Shown: one piece after another, positions 52,412 to 62,068 of the stretch
Numbering within the stretch: position 1 is the first letter of the stretch
How the letters are laid out: each line of letters opens with the position of its first letter
Assembly: GCF_008710145.1 (NCBI RefSeq)
Contig: NZ_VYKL01000045.1
Span: 62,001-126,000 of the forward strand
DNA length: 64,000 nucleotides
Source: Niallia endozanthoxylica
GTDB lineage: Bacteria > Bacillota > Bacilli > Bacillales > Cytobacillaceae
Reading direction: 5' to 3'
Program-made: the position numbers and the translations under genes
The notes under the pieces: model-generated
The model's input: the letters and a program-made list of their open reading frames with translations, nothing else
Databases searched by the model: none
What the model was told of the DNA's origin: nothing

Positions 52412-53122
52412 TTATGACTCCTGCTCAGGATTTCGAAGATAATAGCCGACTCCTCTTCTCGTTACAATCCACAGCGGATGACTTGGGTTATCTTCAATCT
52501 TTTCTCTTAAACGTCTAACGGTTACATCCACAGTCCGCACATCACCGAAGTAATCATAACCCCAAACGGTTTGTAATAAATGTTCCCTTGTCATCACTTG
52601 TCCAATATGCTGGGCTAAATAATGCAGCAGCTCAAACTCACGATGAGTTAGTTCAATGGTTTCGCCCCTTTTTGAAACAATATAGGCATCAGGGTGAATG
52701 GTTAACGAGCCAATTGAAATTTCATTCTTTTCCTCTTCCTCTGTCGCTGCAGCAACGGCTTGGTGACGTCTTAAATTTGCCTTTACACGGGCAATTAATT
52801 CTCTCGTACTGAACGGCTTCGTAATATAGTCATCTGCACCCAGTTCAAGCCCGAGCACTTTATCAATCTCCGAGTCCTTTGCTGTTAGCATAATAATCGG
52901 CATATCATACTTTTTGCGAATTTCACGGCACACTTCCATCCCGTCAAGCTGAGGAAGCATAATGTCAAGTAACACGAGGTCAGGCACAATGGTGTCTACC
53001 ATTTCTAATGCCTCACTGCCGTCATATGCGCAGGTAACTTCATAGCCTTCCTTTACTAAATTAAACTGTAATATATCTGCAATTGGTTTCTCATCATCAA
53101 CAACTAGAATTTTCTTATTCAT
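52412..53122 (-). CDS. walR: response regulator WalR
   Basis: A 236-residue OmpR-type regulator. The receiver domain (KILVVDDEKPIADILQFNL, phospho-acceptor Asp in DLVLLDIMLP, Lys in DDYITKPFS) is followed by a winged helix (ELTHREFELLHYLAQHIGQV, VWGYDYFGDVRTVDVTVRRL). It is essential in Bacillus and controls autolysins and wall synthesis. It is the first gene of walR-walK-yycH-yycI-yycJ. Confidence 0.97.
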   Translation of the reverse strand: MNKKILVVDDEKPIADILQFNLVKEGYEVTCAYDGSEALEMVDTIVPDLVLLDIMLPQLDGMEVCREIRKKYDMPIIMLTAKDSEIDKVLGLELGADDYITKPFSTRELIARVKANLRRHQAVAAATEEEEKNEISIGSLTIHPDAYIVSKRGETIELTHREFELLHYLAQHIGQVMTREHLLQTVWGYDYFGDVRTVDVTVRRLREKIEDNPSHPLWIVTRRGVGYYLRNPEQES

Positions 53123-53540
53123 ACTTTTCCCTCGTTTCTTTCGATTCTCGAATAACTATCCTTTTCGTCATAACAATCAAATTTGCTCCGCCGAATTTCC
53201 CTTAAAAAATTATAAGGTTCGCCGGAGAATTGACTTCATTCAATCGAGGTTTGAACCCTGCTATAATCAGAGAGCCTTTTTACATTCATCCCTTAACTTT
53301 AGAAAGGAAGGACTTCTATTGAATGAAGTTAAAAGTTATGAATAAAACATATCATTACATATATGTTTCCTAGTTTACTTTATCATTTTATCCCTTGACA
53401 TTCACCTTTTTCAATAGAGACTCGTCTCCTTGTTACAGGATTATGACAAAACAAAGAGAGAGAAGGGAGTCGACTCTTTTGCCTTCATTGAGGGAGGAGG
53501 GAGGTGATGTACTTTCATTTTAATTCAGTAGATTAAATTT
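53123..53540. other. upstream region of walR without a recognised gene
   Basis: The region should hold the walR promoter on the minus strand; no clear hexamers were found. Short plus-strand frames near 53443-53536 follow GGAGGAGGGAGGTG but are too small to support. Confidence 0.45.
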
Positions 53541-53588
53541 ATGTAACAAAAAGGAGTATGACATAAATCATACTCCTTTTTGTTACAT
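53541..53588. terminator. tRNA cluster terminator
   Basis: A 21-bp perfect stem (ATGTAACAAAAAGGAGTATGA and complement) with a 6-base loop closes the minus-strand tRNA operon. Confidence 0.88.
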
Positions 53589-53592
53589 AAGA

Positions 53593-53665
53593 TGGCTCAG
53601 GACGGAATCGAACCGCCGACACATGGATTTTCAGTCCATTGCTCTACCGACTGAGCTACTGAGCC
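53593..53665 (-). tRNA. tRNA-Phe (GAA)
   Basis: The minus strand folds as a cloverleaf with acceptor GGCTCAG/CTGAGCC, anticodon loop CTGAAAA (GAA), T-arm GGTTCGATTCC and discriminator A. CCA is not encoded. Confidence 0.95.
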
Positions 53666-53725
53666 ATATTTTTTATTTATCTAAAAAGTTCTATTTAAAC
53701 AACAGAAACACTACTGGAATAAATA

Positions 53726-53802
53726 TGGCGGTCCGGACGGGACTCGAACCCGCGACCTCCTGCGTGACAGGCAGGCATTCTAACCAACTGAACTACCGGA
53801 CC
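53726..53802 (-). tRNA. tRNA-Asp (GTC)
   Basis: Acceptor GGTCCGG/CCGGACC, anticodon loop CTGTCAC (GTC), T-arm GGGTTCGAGTCCC, discriminator G. CCA is encoded. Confidence 0.95.
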
Positions 53803-53825
53803 AAATATAATTCTTTAGTATTTAG

Positions 53826-53860
53826 AAAGCGGAAGCACCTATAGGACTTCCGCTTTCTAA
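53826..53860. repeat. inverted repeat between tRNA-Asp and tRNA-Glu
   Basis: AGAAAGCGGAAG and CTTCCGCTTTCT mirror each other around ACCTATAGGA. It may be a processing or spacer hairpin. Confidence 0.6.
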
Positions 53861-53861
53861 A

Positions 53862-53933
53862 TGACCCGTACGGGATTCGAACCCGTGTTACCGCCGTGAA
53901 AGGGCGGTGTCTTAACCGCTTGACCAACGGGCC
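53862..53933 (-). tRNA. tRNA-Glu (TTC)
   Basis: The minus strand gives acceptor GGCCCGT/ACGGGTC, anticodon loop CTTTCAC (TTC), T-arm GGGTTCGAATCCC, discriminator A. CCA is not encoded. Confidence 0.95.
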
Positions 53934-53940
53934 ACAATGG

Positions 53941-54013
53941 TGAGCCATGAAGGACTCGAACCTTCGACCCTCTGATTAAAAGTCAGATGCTCTACCGACT
54001 GAGCTAATGGCTC
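53941..54013 (-). tRNA. tRNA-Lys (TTT)
   Basis: Acceptor GAGCCAT/ATGGCTC, anticodon loop CTTTTAA (TTT), T-arm AGGTTCGAGTCCT, discriminator A. It is first in the four-tRNA transcript; the same Lys-Glu-Asp-Phe set lies between purA and walR in Bacillus subtilis. Confidence 0.95.
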
Positions 54014-54149
54014 ATACTGATTATTGTTTTCTTTCTTAACGACGCTTCCTATAATATCATAGATAAATAGAACAATGCAATCATTTTTTTATCTTTTTTA
54101 TAAAATAGAGAAGAGAAGCCCATAGCTTCTCTTCTCTATAAATGTCCAA

Positions 54150-54205
54150 CTGTATATCTGTCTAGCTCCAGCGCCTAGCATCTAGTGGACTTCCGCTTTT
54201 CCTTA
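54150..54205. repeat. GTCTAGCTCCAG repeat, copy 1
   Basis: TGTCTAGCTCCAGCGCCTAG followed by a GACTTCCGCTTTTCC tail, just beyond the purA stop. The complement of its core recurs near 63.95 kb. Confidence 0.6.
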
Positions 54206-55498
54206 TTAAGCTTGGCGCCAAGGGCTACGAATTACATTTGTTTGTGTACGATCAGGCCCTACAGAGAATGTTGTAAGCGGAATCCCTGTTAATTGAGATA
54301 CTCGCTCTACATAATGACGGGCATTTTCTGGAAGTTCGTCAAGTGAACGGCAACCTGTAATATCCTCTTTCCAGCCTGGTAGTTCTTCATATACAGGCTC
54401 GCATGCTTCAAGCACCTTGAGACTTGCAGGAAACTCTTCAATAACTTCCCCTTTATAACGATAAGCCACACAAATTTTCAACGTCTCTATTCCAGACAAT
54501 ACGTCGATGGAGTTAAGAGATAGGTCAGTCAATCCGCTGACACGGCGGGCATGACGGACAACCACGCTGTCAAACCAGCCTACGCGGCGCGGACGGCCTG
54601 TTGTTGTTCCATACTCTCTTCCTACTTCACGAATCTGATTACCGATTTCATTATTTAATTCAGTAGGGAAGGGACCATCACCTACACGGCTAGTATAAGC
54701 TTTACATACACCAACTACATGTGTAATTTTTGATGGGCCCACACCAGAACCAATCGTTACTCCGCCTGCAACCGGATTTGAAGAAGTGACAAATGGATAT
54801 GTACCTTGGTCAATGTCTAACATAACACCCTGTGCACCTTCAAACAATACACGGCGGCCTTCATCCAATGCATCATTTAACACAACAGATGTATCACATA
54901 CATATTGTTTAATCTGCTGGCCATATTCATAATACTCATCTAAGATATCTTCAATTTTAAAACCTTCTGTTTCATAAAATTTCTCTAACATACGGTTTTT
55001 TTCTTTTAAATTATGTGCAAGTTTTTCTTCAAATACTTCACGGTCTAAAAGGTCAGCAATCCGGATTCCTGTTCTAGCGGCTTTATCCATGTACGCAGGC
55101 CCAATTCCCTTTTTTGTTGTGCCAATCTTATTCGCACCTTTGCGTTCCTCTTCCACCTCATCCAAGCGGATATGATAAGGTAAAATCACATGGGCACGGT
55201 TACTTATACGCAGATTATCAGTAGATACATCTTTATCATGTAAGTAAGCCAATTCCTGAATTAATGCTTTTGGATCTACAACCATTCCATTTCCGATAAC
55301 ACTAATTTTCTCTTTGTAAAAAATTCCTGATGGAATTAAATGAAGCTTGTACGTTTCACCATTAAATTTGATTGTATGCCCAGCATTATTACCGCCTTGG
55401 TAACGAGCAATAACTTCTGCATTTTCTGACAGGAAGTCAGTTATTTTTCCTTTTCCTTCGTCTCCCCATTGCGTACCAACAACTACTACTGATGACAT
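54206..55498 (-). CDS. purA: adenylosuccinate synthetase
   Basis: A 430-residue enzyme: VVVVGTQWGDEGKGKITDFL at the N-terminus (P-loop, catalytic Asp), GNNAGHTI, GTTKKGIGPAYMDKAAR and TTTGRPRRVGWFD. It joins IMP and aspartate with GTP in AMP synthesis. The start MSSVVVVG was chosen because GGAGGTG lies upstream; a 10-codon extension to 55528 is not supported. A PurBox pair lies about 200 bp upstream. Confidence 0.97.
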   Translation of the reverse strand: MSSVVVVGTQWGDEGKGKITDFLSENAEVIARYQGGNNAGHTIKFNGETYKLHLIPSGIFYKEKISVIGNGMVVDPKALIQELAYLHDKDVSTDNLRISNRAHVILPYHIRLDEVEEERKGANKIGTTKKGIGPAYMDKAARTGIRIADLLDREVFEEKLAHNLKEKNRMLEKFYETEGFKIEDILDEYYEYGQQIKQYVCDTSVVLNDALDEGRRVLFEGAQGVMLDIDQGTYPFVTSSNPVAGGVTIGSGVGPSKITHVVGVCKAYTSRVGDGPFPTELNNEIGNQIREVGREYGTTTGRPRRVGWFDSVVVRHARRVSGLTDLSLNSIDVLSGIETLKICVAYRYKGEVIEEFPASLKVLEACEPVYEELPGWKEDITGCRSLDELPENARHYVERVSQLTGIPLTTFSVGPDRTQTNVIRSPWRQA

Positions 55499-55690
55499 GA
55501 AAGAAGCACCTCCAAAGGTTACGATCATTATTTTTTAGTATAAATAAGTATACGTTTGCTACCTAGTGCAGTGTCTTGCCTCGATGCACGGGTTACAGTA
55601 AAACCAATAACCTTCCCGAGGATATAAGACAAAAAATGGTATATTTATCAAACAACATAAGTTTACCAATGTATTTTCCCAAAATCAACA

Positions 55691-55734
55691 AAAACCGAAC
55701 GATTTAGATAAAATTTAATAATATGTTCGTAAAA
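55691..55734. promoter_or_regulatory. PurBox pair (PurR operator) of purA
   Basis: AAAACCGAACGAT at 55691-55703 fits the PurBox consensus AWWWCCGAACWWT. ATGTTCGTAAAA (CGAAC on the opposite strand, 55725-55730) forms the inverted partner, with 18 bp between the 13-mers. Confidence 0.68.
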
Positions 55735-55784
55735 TCTGATACTTATAGTTTTCAGTTAAATAGATTAATAAAGACGAAGAATAT

Positions 55785-55827
55785 AAAAAAGACCTGAAGG
55801 CACCAGCATGCCATACAGATCTTTTTT
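55785..55827 (-). terminator. dnaB terminator
   Basis: AAAAAAGACCTG and CAGATCTTTTTT form an imperfect hairpin just past the dnaB stop. Confidence 0.72.
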
Positions 55828-55843
55828 AAATTGAAATTTATTG

Positions 55844-57208
55844 TTATGCGCCGGGCGGAACAGCAGAATCATCAAATCGCCGCTCCAAATTGACAAACTT
55901 ATTATACTCTTTTACAAAGGCAAGAGAGACTGTCCCTGTTGGGCCATTACGCTGCTTGGCAATAATGATTTCAATAATATTCTTATTCTCTGATTCTTTA
56001 TCATAATAATCATCACGGTACAAAAACGCAACGATATCGGCATCCTGCTCAATACTTCCTGATTCACGGATATCTGACATCATCGGACGCTTATCCTGAC
56101 GCTGCTCAACACCACGCGAAAGCTGAGAAAGAGCAATAACAGGCACCTGCAGTTCACGGGCAAGCCCCTTTAAAGAACGGGAAATTTCCGATACCTCTTG
56201 CTGACGGTTCTCGCCGGAACGGCCGCTTCCTAAAATTAACTGCAGGTAGTCAATCAGGATCATTCCAAGTCCATGCTCCTGCTTTAGACGACGGCATTTT
56301 GCACGAATGTCCTGCACCCTAACTCCCGGTGTATCATCAATGAAAATCCCTGCATTCGAAAGACTTCCCATGGCCATCGTCAGCTTACCCCAGTCTTCAT
56401 CAGTCAATTGTCCTGTTCTTAATCTCTGGGCATCTATATTCCCCTCAGCACAAAGCAAACGCATAACAAGCTGTTCCGCACCCATCTCCAAACTGAAGAT
56501 AGCAACATTTTCACCTGTTTTTGTTGCAACACTCTGAGAAATATTTAACGCGAAGGCTGTCTTACCAACAGAAGGACGGGCCCCAACAATAATTAAGTCG
56601 TTTCGCTGAAAGCCTGCTGTCATTTTATCAAGCTCTGTGAACCCAGTAGCGATACCGGTAATTTCGCCGGCACTATTATGCATCTGCTCAATATTGTCGT
56701 AGGTACGAACTAAGACATCCTTAATATCGTGAAAGGCACCTGAATTTTTTCTTTGTGAAACAGCTAAAATATCCTTCTCCGCTTCACTTAGCAAAACATC
56801 TACTTCATCTTCACGTGTATAGCCTTCCTGGGCAATATTTGTTGCCGTACGAATCAATCTGCGTAAAATGGACTTTTCTCCAACAATTTTCGCATAATAT
56901 TCAATATTTGCTGCAGTCGGAACAGAACCAGCTAATTCACTTAAATAGCTGATTCCGCCGACATCCTCAAGTAGTTTCTTTGCAGCAAGCTCTTCTGTAA
57001 CGGTAATTAAATCGACAGCTTCGCCCTTGTCATTTAATGAAAGCATTGCATCAAAAATCCGCTGATGGGCGCCGCGGTAAAAATCCTCCGGAATCAAGAT
57101 CTCGGATGCCAACGTAAGTGATGACGGCTCAAGAAAAATAGCCCCTAAAACTGCTTGCTCAGCCTCCAAATTTTGAGGAGGAAGACGATCCGCCATTATT
57201 TCACTCAT
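55844..57208 (-). CDS. dnaB: replicative DNA helicase (DnaB; DnaC in B. subtilis)
   Basis: A 454-residue helicase. The N-terminal domain (DRLPPQNLEAEQAVLGAIFL) is followed by a RecA-like domain with Walker A GARPSVGKTAFALN near residue 211, Walker B MILIDYLQLI and the PVIALSQLSRGVEQR region with the arginine finger motif. It is the hexameric replicative helicase loaded at oriC. No intein is present. GGGGG precedes the ATG. Confidence 0.97.
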   Translation of the reverse strand: MSEIMADRLPPQNLEAEQAVLGAIFLEPSSLTLASEILIPEDFYRGAHQRIFDAMLSLNDKGEAVDLITVTEELAAKKLLEDVGGISYLSELAGSVPTAANIEYYAKIVGEKSILRRLIRTATNIAQEGYTREDEVDVLLSEAEKDILAVSQRKNSGAFHDIKDVLVRTYDNIEQMHNSAGEITGIATGFTELDKMTAGFQRNDLIIVGARPSVGKTAFALNISQSVATKTGENVAIFSLEMGAEQLVMRLLCAEGNIDAQRLRTGQLTDEDWGKLTMAMGSLSNAGIFIDDTPGVRVQDIRAKCRRLKQEHGLGMILIDYLQLILGSGRSGENRQQEVSEISRSLKGLARELQVPVIALSQLSRGVEQRQDKRPMMSDIRESGSIEQDADIVAFLYRDDYYDKESENKNIIEIIIAKQRNGPTGTVSLAFVKEYNKFVNLERRFDDSAVPPGA

Positions 57209-57626
57209 TCATTAACCCCCATTCGAAAAGTATAAGCGCCTGCCATAGTTGTACGTAGACTAAAAGCTAAACGCTCGAACTAGACATTATCGGAGAGCAT
57301 TCGCCCTCTTATTTAATACTATATAAATAGTATACTCAATCTATATAAAACATCTATTATCGTAATCTATTATTATTAATCATTTTAACATTAATTAGAA
57401 TATAAAAAAGCACCCTTATTTATAACTAATCACGCACATCACCAAAGACATAATCAATCGTGATTTGCTTCCATAGCAGCTAAAGGGAGCCTGTGAAAAA
57501 CTTCGTTATTTAGAGAATGTGACCAGAAGACTGATCACATCCCTGACACTTTTATATTGTAACATGTTTTTAATAGAATGGAACTTCCAAAATAAGTATA
57601 ATTAGCTGAATGCGCTTAATCTGCTA
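57209..57626. other. gene-free stretch with degraded repeat
   Basis: 57232-57290 (AAGCGCCTGCC, GTAGACTAAAAGC, CGAACTAGACA) looks like a worn copy of the repeat at 63786-63965. The rest is AT-rich without a recognised element; a TGTGACCAG/CTGATCACA inverted repeat lies at about 57519-57541. Confidence 0.45.
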
Positions 57627-58073
57627 TTATGCTTCTTTCACATGAACATTTAAAGTAGCTGTTACCTCCGTATGAAGTTTTACAGGCACCTTTGTATAAC
57701 CTAATGAACGTATAGCATCTTCAAGTTCAATTTTACGCTTATCAATTTTAATCCCGTGCTTTTTCTGTAACTCTTCTGCAATTTGCTTGCTTGTGATAGA
57801 GCCAAATAAGCGGCCTCCATCCCCAGATTTTGCAGTCAGTTCGACTGTAATTTCATCAACCTTTGTTTTTAATCGTTTTGCTTCTTCAAGCTCTTCTGCA
57901 GCTACTTTTTCTTCCTTTTTCTTTTGCGCATTTAAGTTGCTGATATTTGCTGAATTTGCTTCTACAGCCAAACCTTGTTTTAATAGAAAGTTGTGTGCAT
58001 AGCCGTCAGCTACATTTTTCACTTCACCTTTTTTACCTTTACCTTTAACATCTTTTAGAAAAATGACTTTCAT
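57627..58073 (-). CDS. rplI: ribosomal protein bL9
   Basis: A 148-residue protein: MKVIFLKDVKGKGKKGEVKN at the N-terminus, a long connecting helix (about residues 40-75) and a C-terminal domain with GRLFGSITSKQIAEEL. It binds 23S rRNA near the L1 stalk base. It overlaps the gdpP gene by 4 bp. Confidence 0.97.
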   Translation of the reverse strand: MKVIFLKDVKGKGKKGEVKNVADGYAHNFLLKQGLAVEANSANISNLNAQKKKEEKVAAEELEEAKRLKTKVDEITVELTAKSGDGGRLFGSITSKQIAEELQKKHGIKIDKRKIELEDAIRSLGYTKVPVKLHTEVTATLNVHVKEA

Positions 58074-60043
58074 TCTTTTGTTCTCCCTTCAAAATATTCA
58101 TCAATTGCATCCTTAAGACTCTGCTGGGCCTCTTCAACTGAAACCCCAGTTAATTGGGTTGCGGCATTAGTTAGATGGCCTCCTCCGTTCAGAGCCTCCA
58201 TAATGATTTGGACATTGATATCCCCTAAAGAACGGGCGCTAATACCAATCATATTTTCTGAGCGCTTGGAAAGTACAAAGGATGCTTTCACTCCATCCAT
58301 TGATAACAAAGTATCCGCTGTTTGAGCGAGTAACACTTGATTATATACTTCATCTTCCTTGCCCGCAGCAATGACAATCCCATCGTGGTAATAAGAGACC
58401 GACTCAATTAGCTTGGCTCTTCTTACATACGTATCGATATCTTCCTTTAAGAAACGCTGAACTAAGACGGTGTCTGCCCCGTGAGCCCGCAAATAGGAGG
58501 CAGCGTCAAAGGTTCTTGAACCAGTTCTTAATGTGAAACTTTTCGTATCAACAATGATTCCTGCCAACAAAGCAGTAGCCTCCAGCATTTCAATTTTACT
58601 ATTCTTCGGCTGATATTCAAGTAATTCCGTTACCAGTTCAGATGTTGATGATGCATAAGGTTCCATATACACAAGCAGCGGATGGCTGATAAATTCTTCA
58701 CCGCGGCGATGGTGATCGATGACCACGGTATGATCAATCTTAGTTAATAGTCTTTCCTCTATTACCAATGACGGCTTATGCGTATCAACAATAACTAGAA
58801 GGGTATCTTCAGTTGCAATTTCCAATGCCTGCTCAGGTGTAATAAACCGAGAAAACAATCCCTCATTCTTTTGAATTTCCTCCATCAGTCTTCTGACACC
58901 GGTATCAATTTCATTAAAGTTAACAACAACATAGCCTTCACGCTGATTCATCTGTGCAACCTTTAATATACCAATAGAAGCGCCAATTGCATCCATATCA
59001 GGATATTTATGTCCCATGATAATAACCTTTTCACTCTCTATGACCAATTCCTTTAGAGCATGGGAAATAACGCGGGCTCGAACTCTAGTCCTTTTTTCAA
59101 CTGGATTGGACTTACCGCCGAAAAATTTAACCTTGCCGTTTGATTGTTTAATGGCAACCTGGTCACCGCCTCTCCCAAGTGCAAGGTCAAGGCTGGATTG
59201 CGCAAGGGCACCGAGCTCTGGCAGGGAAGAGACACCTGTTCCTACCCCGATGCTTAATGTCAAGCCAACATTTTGCTTCGCTGTAGAATCACGCACATCA
59301 TCCAATATCGTAAATTTCTCTTTTTCAAGGTCCTGTAAAATGGATTCATTAAAGACTGCTATATAACGGTCAGATGATACTCTCTTAATAAACAGACCGT
59401 TTTCCTGTGCCCAACGATTTAAAATAGAGGTGACTAAGTTATTGAGATTGCTTCTCGTAGGGTCATCCATTCCTTGTGTCACATCATCATAGTTATCAAG
59501 GAATATCACAGCAATAACTGTTCGTTCCTCCTCATAAAGCTTTTCAATTTCAGCCTGCTCGGTAACATCTAAGAAGTAGAGAAGCTTTTCATCACGCTTA
59601 TGTATGACTCGGAATTTTCGATTGTGAAGAGTTATAATCTCCGTCTCTACTTCCTGCTTTATTAAAGGTACTACCGATTCTGCTACATCGTATAATGATC
59701 TTCCTATTAGTGTATCCTCAGAAAAGCAGGATGAAATAAATGGATTTGTCCATTCAATATAATAATCATCATTAATCAGCATAATTCCAATCGGCATCTC
59801 CATTAGTGCTTCTTCTCCGACCTTTTTGACACGATAAGAAAGGGTTGAAATATATTCTTCTATTTCTTTCTTTTCCCGTTCATCATAAAGTATGATGAAA
59901 AAAAAGAGGGGAGCAACCAGGACAAATCCGGCAGCACTTATCAGCCAATTATAGTATGCTGTGAACCCTAGAAGCACCACTGTTACACCCATCAATCCAA
60001 TTAAAAGATAACGAATGGATCGCTTTTTTAAGTTTAAAGGCAT
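58070..60043 (-). CDS. gdpP: cyclic-di-AMP phosphodiesterase GdpP
   Basis: A 657-residue protein. Two N-terminal membrane helices (about 12-50) are followed by a PAS domain (GIMLINDDYYIEWTNPFISS) and a degenerate GGDEF domain (SSDRYIAVF in place of GGDEF). A DHH/DHHA1 phosphodiesterase closes it (GHKYPDMDAIGASIG, VIVDTHKPS, VVIDHHRRGEEF, NGGGHLTNAATQ). It hydrolyses c-di-AMP. It is coupled to rplI by a 4-bp overlap and preceded by yybS. Confidence 0.96.
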   Translation of the reverse strand: MPLNLKKRSIRYLLIGLMGVTVVLLGFTAYYNWLISAAGFVLVAPLFFFIILYDEREKKEIEEYISTLSYRVKKVGEEALMEMPIGIMLINDDYYIEWTNPFISSCFSEDTLIGRSLYDVAESVVPLIKQEVETEIITLHNRKFRVIHKRDEKLLYFLDVTEQAEIEKLYEEERTVIAVIFLDNYDDVTQGMDDPTRSNLNNLVTSILNRWAQENGLFIKRVSSDRYIAVFNESILQDLEKEKFTILDDVRDSTAKQNVGLTLSIGVGTGVSSLPELGALAQSSLDLALGRGGDQVAIKQSNGKVKFFGGKSNPVEKRTRVRARVISHALKELVIESEKVIIMGHKYPDMDAIGASIGILKVAQMNQREGYVVVNFNEIDTGVRRLMEEIQKNEGLFSRFITPEQALEIATEDTLLVIVDTHKPSLVIEERLLTKIDHTVVIDHHRRGEEFISHPLLVYMEPYASSTSELVTELLEYQPKNSKIEMLEATALLAGIIVDTKSFTLRTGSRTFDAASYLRAHGADTVLVQRFLKEDIDTYVRRAKLIESVSYYHDGIVIAAGKEDEVYNQVLLAQTADTLLSMDGVKASFVLSKRSENMIGISARSLGDINVQIIMEALNGGGHLTNAATQLTGVSVEEAQQSLKDAIDEYFEGRTKE

Positions 60044-60072
60044 GATTTCAGCTCCTGAACAGTAGTGTTTAG

Positions 60073-61008
60073 TTATCTTAATATCCTTTTCCTTAAATCA
60101 AATCCTAAATCAATTATACCTAAAATCCACACAATATAAAGAAGAAACGGCATAATGAATACTAAGATGGTTATGATGATTGGCAGAACCTTTGGCCACC
60201 CTTTTAAGTGACTATAGAACCATATAAAGGAAAGTCCCTGAATTACCAATAATAATTGTAGTATAAACAGGATATTTGTTAAAGCTAAATGGAAATAGCC
60301 CCCATCTTCCGCTTGAATAAATAAAGAAGCAAGCAGAGCAACTAGAAAATAATACATAAGGCTTCTTGGAAGCATAAGCTCTCTAAATGATTGCCATTCG
60401 CCAATTTTCACCCCGAACCTTTTTAGAATAGGAAAACTGACTAACTGGATAAGAAATACCGTCGCCAAGGAAATCATAACAAACATACTTGGCACAAGAG
60501 ACTGAAGCAGGTCAATTCCTGCATTTAATTGTTCAATTAGAGCTCCATTCGGTCCCTGACCAAGACTCTCTAGCATATTCATTGATTGATCAACAGATTC
60601 TCGAACTAAATCAATACTCTGTCTGATAAAATCCATTTTAAAAAAGGCAACTGCAACCGCGTATTGAATGACCAGGGTCAAAAGGAAGGTGATGGAACCC
60701 GATAAAAACACAGCAGCTCTTCCTTTTTGGTTACGGACAAAGTCACCCATAACAATTCCTGTTAATCCATAGGCAAGCGTCAATGGAATAGCAAAGAAAG
60801 TACCAACAATCAACGACAAAAGCGTAGCGGCAACCATAAAAACAACGGCAGACTGCCGGTTATGCTTTGCTGCAAACATAATAAATGGGAGGGATAGGAA
60901 TAAGTTAACAACCGCTCCTAAAATCGGCACATAAATCGTGATAAGTAACATAACAGCATATGCAGCTAATAAAATAGCACCCTCTGTCAGCTTATGTACA
61001 TTTTTCAA
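60073..61008 (-). CDS. yybS: membrane protein YybS (DUF2232)
   Basis: A 311-residue protein with about eight membrane helices, starting KLTEGAILLAAYAVMLLITI and containing FAIPLTLAYGLTGIVMGD and the C-terminal WILGIIDLGFDLRKR. It is DUF2232, always near gdpP-rplI in Bacillaceae. The transport-like fold suggests an S-component-type role, which is inference. Confidence 0.9.
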   Translation of the reverse strand: MKNVHKLTEGAILLAAYAVMLLITIYVPILGAVVNLFLSLPFIMFAAKHNRQSAVVFMVAATLLSLIVGTFFAIPLTLAYGLTGIVMGDFVRNQKGRAAVFLSGSITFLLTLVIQYAVAVAFFKMDFIRQSIDLVRESVDQSMNMLESLGQGPNGALIEQLNAGIDLLQSLVPSMFVMISLATVFLIQLVSFPILKRFGVKIGEWQSFRELMLPRSLMYYFLVALLASLFIQAEDGGYFHLALTNILFILQLLLVIQGLSFIWFYSHLKGWPKVLPIIITILVFIMPFLLYIVWILGIIDLGFDLRKRILR

Positions 61009-61181
61009 TTTTACACCCCTTACTGAGGATTATGTTCATTTTTCCTTATTACTTCATTTTATCGACTATCTTCTTGATGTTCAACCATCCTACTCATGAA
61101 GCACAATAGGCTCAACAATCTTATGAACAAAATAAAAAGGACACCATTCAAGATGTCCTTTCATTTTTATCAATCTGTTAA

Positions 61182-61424
61182 TTATTCGCCAGATACGTAT
61201 GGTAATAATGCCATTGTACGAGAACGTTTAATAGCAGTTGTTAATTTACGTTGGTATTTAGCGCTTGTACCAGTCACACGACGAGGTAAAATTTTACCGC
61301 GTTCAGAGATGAATTTTTTCAATAAATCTACATCTTTATAGTCGATGTGAGTGATACCATTTGCTGTGAAATAGCAAACTTTACGACGTTTTGCACGTCC
61401 GCCTCTGCGTCCACCCATTGCCAT
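61182..61424 (-). CDS. rpsR: ribosomal protein bS18
   Basis: An 80-residue product: GRRGGRAKRRKVCYFTANGI, YKDVDLLKKFISERGKILP and KYQRKLTTAIKRSRTMALLP. It binds bS6 on the 30S platform. It is third in rpsF-ssb-rpsR, with AAAGGAGTG before the ATG. Confidence 0.97.
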   Translation of the reverse strand: MAMGGRRGGRAKRRKVCYFTANGITHIDYKDVDLLKKFISERGKILPRRVTGTSAKYQRKLTTAIKRSRTMALLPYVSGE

Positions 61425-61474
61425 AGTTCATTCACTCCTTTACAAATATTTTATTCCGTTCAAAGGCTTTCGTA

Positions 61475-62002
61475 TTAGAATGGAAGATCATCATCAGAAA
61501 TATCAATTTGACCGTCCTGAGCAAATGGATCCTCATCCAAACGGGTATAGCCTTGATTGTTTGGTCTGTTTGGCTGTTGACGCTGCTGATTCTGATTGTT
61601 GTTTCCGTAACCGTAATCCTGAGGACCGCCGCCGAAGCCGGCATTGCCAAAGTCGCCTCTGCCACCGCCGCCGCCAGAACTGCCTTTGGGTTCTAAGAAT
61701 TGTACACCTTCAGCAACAATCTCCGTAACGTAAACGCGTTTGCCATCTTGTCCTTCGTAATTTCGTGTTTGGATACGACCATCCACGCCAGCAAGACTTC
61801 CTTTTTTCAAGAAGTTTGCCACGTTTTCAGCCTGTTTACGCCAAACTACGCAATTAATAAAGTCTGCTTCCCGCTCACCTTGTTGATTTGAAAATGTACG
61901 ATTCACAGCCAAAGTGAAAGTTGCAACAGCTACACCGCTTGGCGTATAACGCAGTTCAGGGTCCTTTGTTAGACGACCAACAAGAATAACACGATTGATC
62001 AT
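61475..62002 (-). CDS. ssb: single-stranded DNA-binding protein
   Basis: A 175-residue SSB. The OB fold starts MINRVILVGRLTKDPELRYT and continues FTLAVNRTFSNQQGEREADF; a Gly/Asn/Gln-rich linker (about 112-160) and the acidic tip DISDDDLPF follow. It binds ssDNA and recruits partners through the tip. The ATG at 62002 was chosen with AAGGAG; a TTG three codons earlier is unlikely. Confidence 0.97.
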   Translation of the reverse strand: MINRVILVGRLTKDPELRYTPSGVAVATFTLAVNRTFSNQQGEREADFINCVVWRKQAENVANFLKKGSLAGVDGRIQTRNYEGQDGKRVYVTEIVAEGVQFLEPKGSSGGGGGRGDFGNAGFGGGPQDYGYGNNNQNQQRQQPNRPNNQGYTRLDEDPFAQDGQIDISDDDLPF

Positions 62003-62068
62003 CAGAATCAACTCCTTCCAACAGCTATTTGTTTCCTGTAATACAAGTTTTGCAAATTTATATTAAAA

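Noticed and set aside
53443..53536. Short plus-strand peptides behind GGAGGAGGGAGGTG
   Set aside because: A 26-codon and a 9-codon frame overlap each other; neither has a recognised relative or promoter.
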